Origin: Melieria omissa
Lineage: Eukaryota; Arthropoda; Insecta; Diptera; Ulidiidae
Length of the DNA stretch: 64,000 nt
Assembly: GCA_963971225.1 (NCBI GenBank)
Contig: OZ020267.1
Span: forward strand, 114,276,936 to 114,340,935
Direction: 5' to 3'
The notes beneath the pieces are model-generated. The model saw only the letters and a program-made list of their open reading frames with translations, did not search any database and was not told the DNA's origin. Of the stretch, positions 62,531 through 64,000 are shown one piece after another (the stretch's first letter is position 1; every line of letters starts with the position of its first letter). Position numbers and translations under genes: made by a program.

Positions 62531-63642
62531 ATGCTTACTGGAAGAAATCTTCTGCGACAGTTTCGCAGCACCTGGCCGCGCTGCTTTGCTTCGGTGAGAT
62601 AAAAAGTGAAACAGATTCAACGAATTTCAGCATTTCTTTGCAATCACAGCACGCTACCGCGCCCAGCTCAGTGCGCATCGTTGAGGTGGGTCCGCGTGAC
62701 GGCCTGCAGAATGAGCCAACGCTGCTGCCCGCTACGGTCAAAATTTCGCTCATTGATCAGTTGTCCGAAACGGGCTTGCAGACGATAGAAGTCACCTCGT
62801 TCGTCAGTCCTAAATGGGTGCCACAGATGGGCGACAATGCCGAGGTACTGCGCGGCATTCGGCAGCGGCCAGGTATCAGTTACCCGGTCCTGACACCGAA
62901 CCTGAAGGGCTTCGAGAGCGCGCTGAAGGCAGGTGCCAAGGAGGTGGCTGTATTCGGGGCGGCATCCGATTCCTTCTCGTTGAAAAACATTAACTGCACG
63001 GCGGCGGAGAGCATTGAACGCTTTCGCCCGGTACTGGACGCAGCGAAGCGGGCTGGTGTGCCTGTGCGAGGATACGTATCCACAGTGGTGGGATGTCCAT
63101 ATGAGGGCGCTGTCAAGCCGAGTGCCGTGGCCAAGGTAGTAGACGCGCTGTTTGGTCTGGGTTGCTATGAAATATCACTGGGCGATACAATTGGCGTGGG
63201 CACGCCCGGCTCAATGCGCCCAATGCTTAACGAAGTAATGCGGGTGGTGCCCGTGCAGCAGCTGGCCGTGCACTGTCATGACACGTACGGACAGGCGCTG
63301 GCGAATATTCTTACAGCACTGGAGCACGGTGAGCTGGGAAGCTTTGCATTCGTGCATTCGTTTTAAACAGGTCAACTTTCGACTGTTGTACCTCACCTTA
63401 CAGGCATATCAGTTGTGGACTCGTCCGTGTCGGGCTTGGGTGGCTGCCCATACGCGCGCGGTGCATCCGGCAATGTGGCTACCGAAGACGTTGTCTACAT
63501 GCTAGAGGGTATGGGCGTGAAGACCGGCATCGACTTGCCTAAGCTCATTGCAGTGGGGCGTTATATCTGCCAGGAACTGGGCCGACCATCCGAATCCAAA
63601 GTAAATCGCGCCTGGAAAGGGCCACAGCCCAAACGAGCTTAG
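62531..63642 (+). CDS. HMGCL: hydroxymethylglutaryl-CoA lyase, mitochondrial
   Basis: Three exons: 62531..62593, 62650..63328, 63404..63642; 981 nt, 326 residues, against 325 in human. It splits HMG-CoA to acetyl-CoA and acetoacetate, the last step of leucine breakdown and of ketogenesis. The first 21 residues ([20 protein letters not shown]) are basic and amphipathic, a mitochondrial targeting peptide. The catalytic signature [10 protein letters not shown] (Arg and metal-binding Asp) follows; [10 protein letters not shown] carries the two metal-binding histidines; [15 protein letters not shown] carries the catalytic-loop cysteine and the metal-binding asparagine. The C-terminus is PQPKRA, lacking the CKL peroxisomal signal of the vertebrate enzyme. 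The introns are 56 and 75 nt. It lies 812 nt downstream of UBE4A in the same direction with its own promoter interval. The Drosophila counterpart is, I believe, CG10399. Confidence 0.97.
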
Positions 63643-64000
63643 TTCCCGCGAGCTGGTTCTTAAACGCATCTGCGATATTGCTGCATTTAAATGAAAACGG
63701 TACTTGAGCGTTTTTACTATTTTTACGTACATTTGTATTTGTAACTTGCGTTGAAATTATATGTTAGAAGCAAACGAGTTTAAAGATTTTCCGAATGTGG
63801 TAAAGAACACCACCGCACCCACAATCCCTATGTAGAATTAAGTAAGGTGTAAAGCGACCAAACGAAAAACGCAATAGATTCAAAAAGAATGGAGAGCGCG
63901 ACATACGCAATAAAAATTATTAAATATGAATAGCCATCCAACCGAAGCATGCGCACGTCCCACTCCCTTAAGTGGTTTAAAACTTCTGCGCGTCCCGCAT
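63643..64000. other. HMGCL 3' untranslated region and flank
   Basis: AATAAA at 63909-63914 is the likely polyadenylation signal of HMGCL, about 270 nt past the stop. The last 80 nt hold nothing recognisable. Confidence 0.6.
63909..63914 (+). terminator. polyadenylation signal of HMGCL
   Basis: AATAAA followed by an AT-rich stretch. Confidence 0.65.

Noticed and set aside
1..64000. CRISPR arrays, bacterial operons, riboswitches, tRNA or rRNA genes
   Set aside because: None seen; spliced genes and fly-type transposons show a eukaryotic nuclear sequence.

Overview
This is a eukaryotic nuclear window from a higher fly (Diptera: Schizophora). A true fruit fly (Tephritidae) is the best guess. Support comes from two adjacent insect Oatp transporter genes, short introns (54-151 bp) in the housekeeping genes, long AT-rich intergenic stretches, piggyBac, Tc1-like and non-LTR remnants, and an intronic repeat ending in TTAGGTTAGGTTAGG that I associate with tephritid genomes. 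The species and the synteny statements are inference; the gene models were built by hand from reading frame, splice signals and phase agreement.

Layout. At 1-45 (-) the window cuts through the start of a mariner-related helix-turn-helix transposase. At 348-987 (-) is a small two-exon coiled-coil gene. At 3918-9749 (-) is a ten-exon organic anion transporter (Oatp) of about 1253 residues, with an unusual N-terminal leader exon and a C-terminal tail carrying seven H-x-R-x-x-S motifs. A decayed piggyBac element lies at 10959-12826 and a Tc1-like deletion derivative at 15912-16497. A second Oatp gene of about 740 residues occupies 22584-32068 (-); its 5.1 kb first intron holds a decayed non-LTR retrotransposon. 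From 38768 to 52860 (-) runs a very large homologue of protein phosphatase 1 regulatory subunit 37 (PPP1R37), about 2154 residues, whose leucine-rich repeat domain is split by about 655 low-complexity residues. A piggyBac-type MITE with nested hairpins sits at 53893-54372. The right end, on the + strand, holds two compact housekeeping genes in tandem: the U-box ubiquitin ligase UBE4A (58419-61718) and mitochondrial HMG-CoA lyase (62531-63642).

How the genes relate. The two Oatps are neighbours on the same strand but share only one intron position, so they look like an old tandem pair (plausibly the Oatp33Ea/Oatp33Eb pair of Drosophila; not proven). UBE4A acts in ubiquitin chain elongation, HMGCL in leucine breakdown and ketogenesis, and PPP1R37 binds and restrains protein phosphatase 1. 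I see no pathway linking them; this is ordinary eukaryotic gene order.

The strongest items for a second look are the split LRR domain of the PPP1R37 homologue, its 66-nt in-frame optional intron, the phospho-motif array in the first Oatp tail, and the three DNA transposon derivatives with intact termini.
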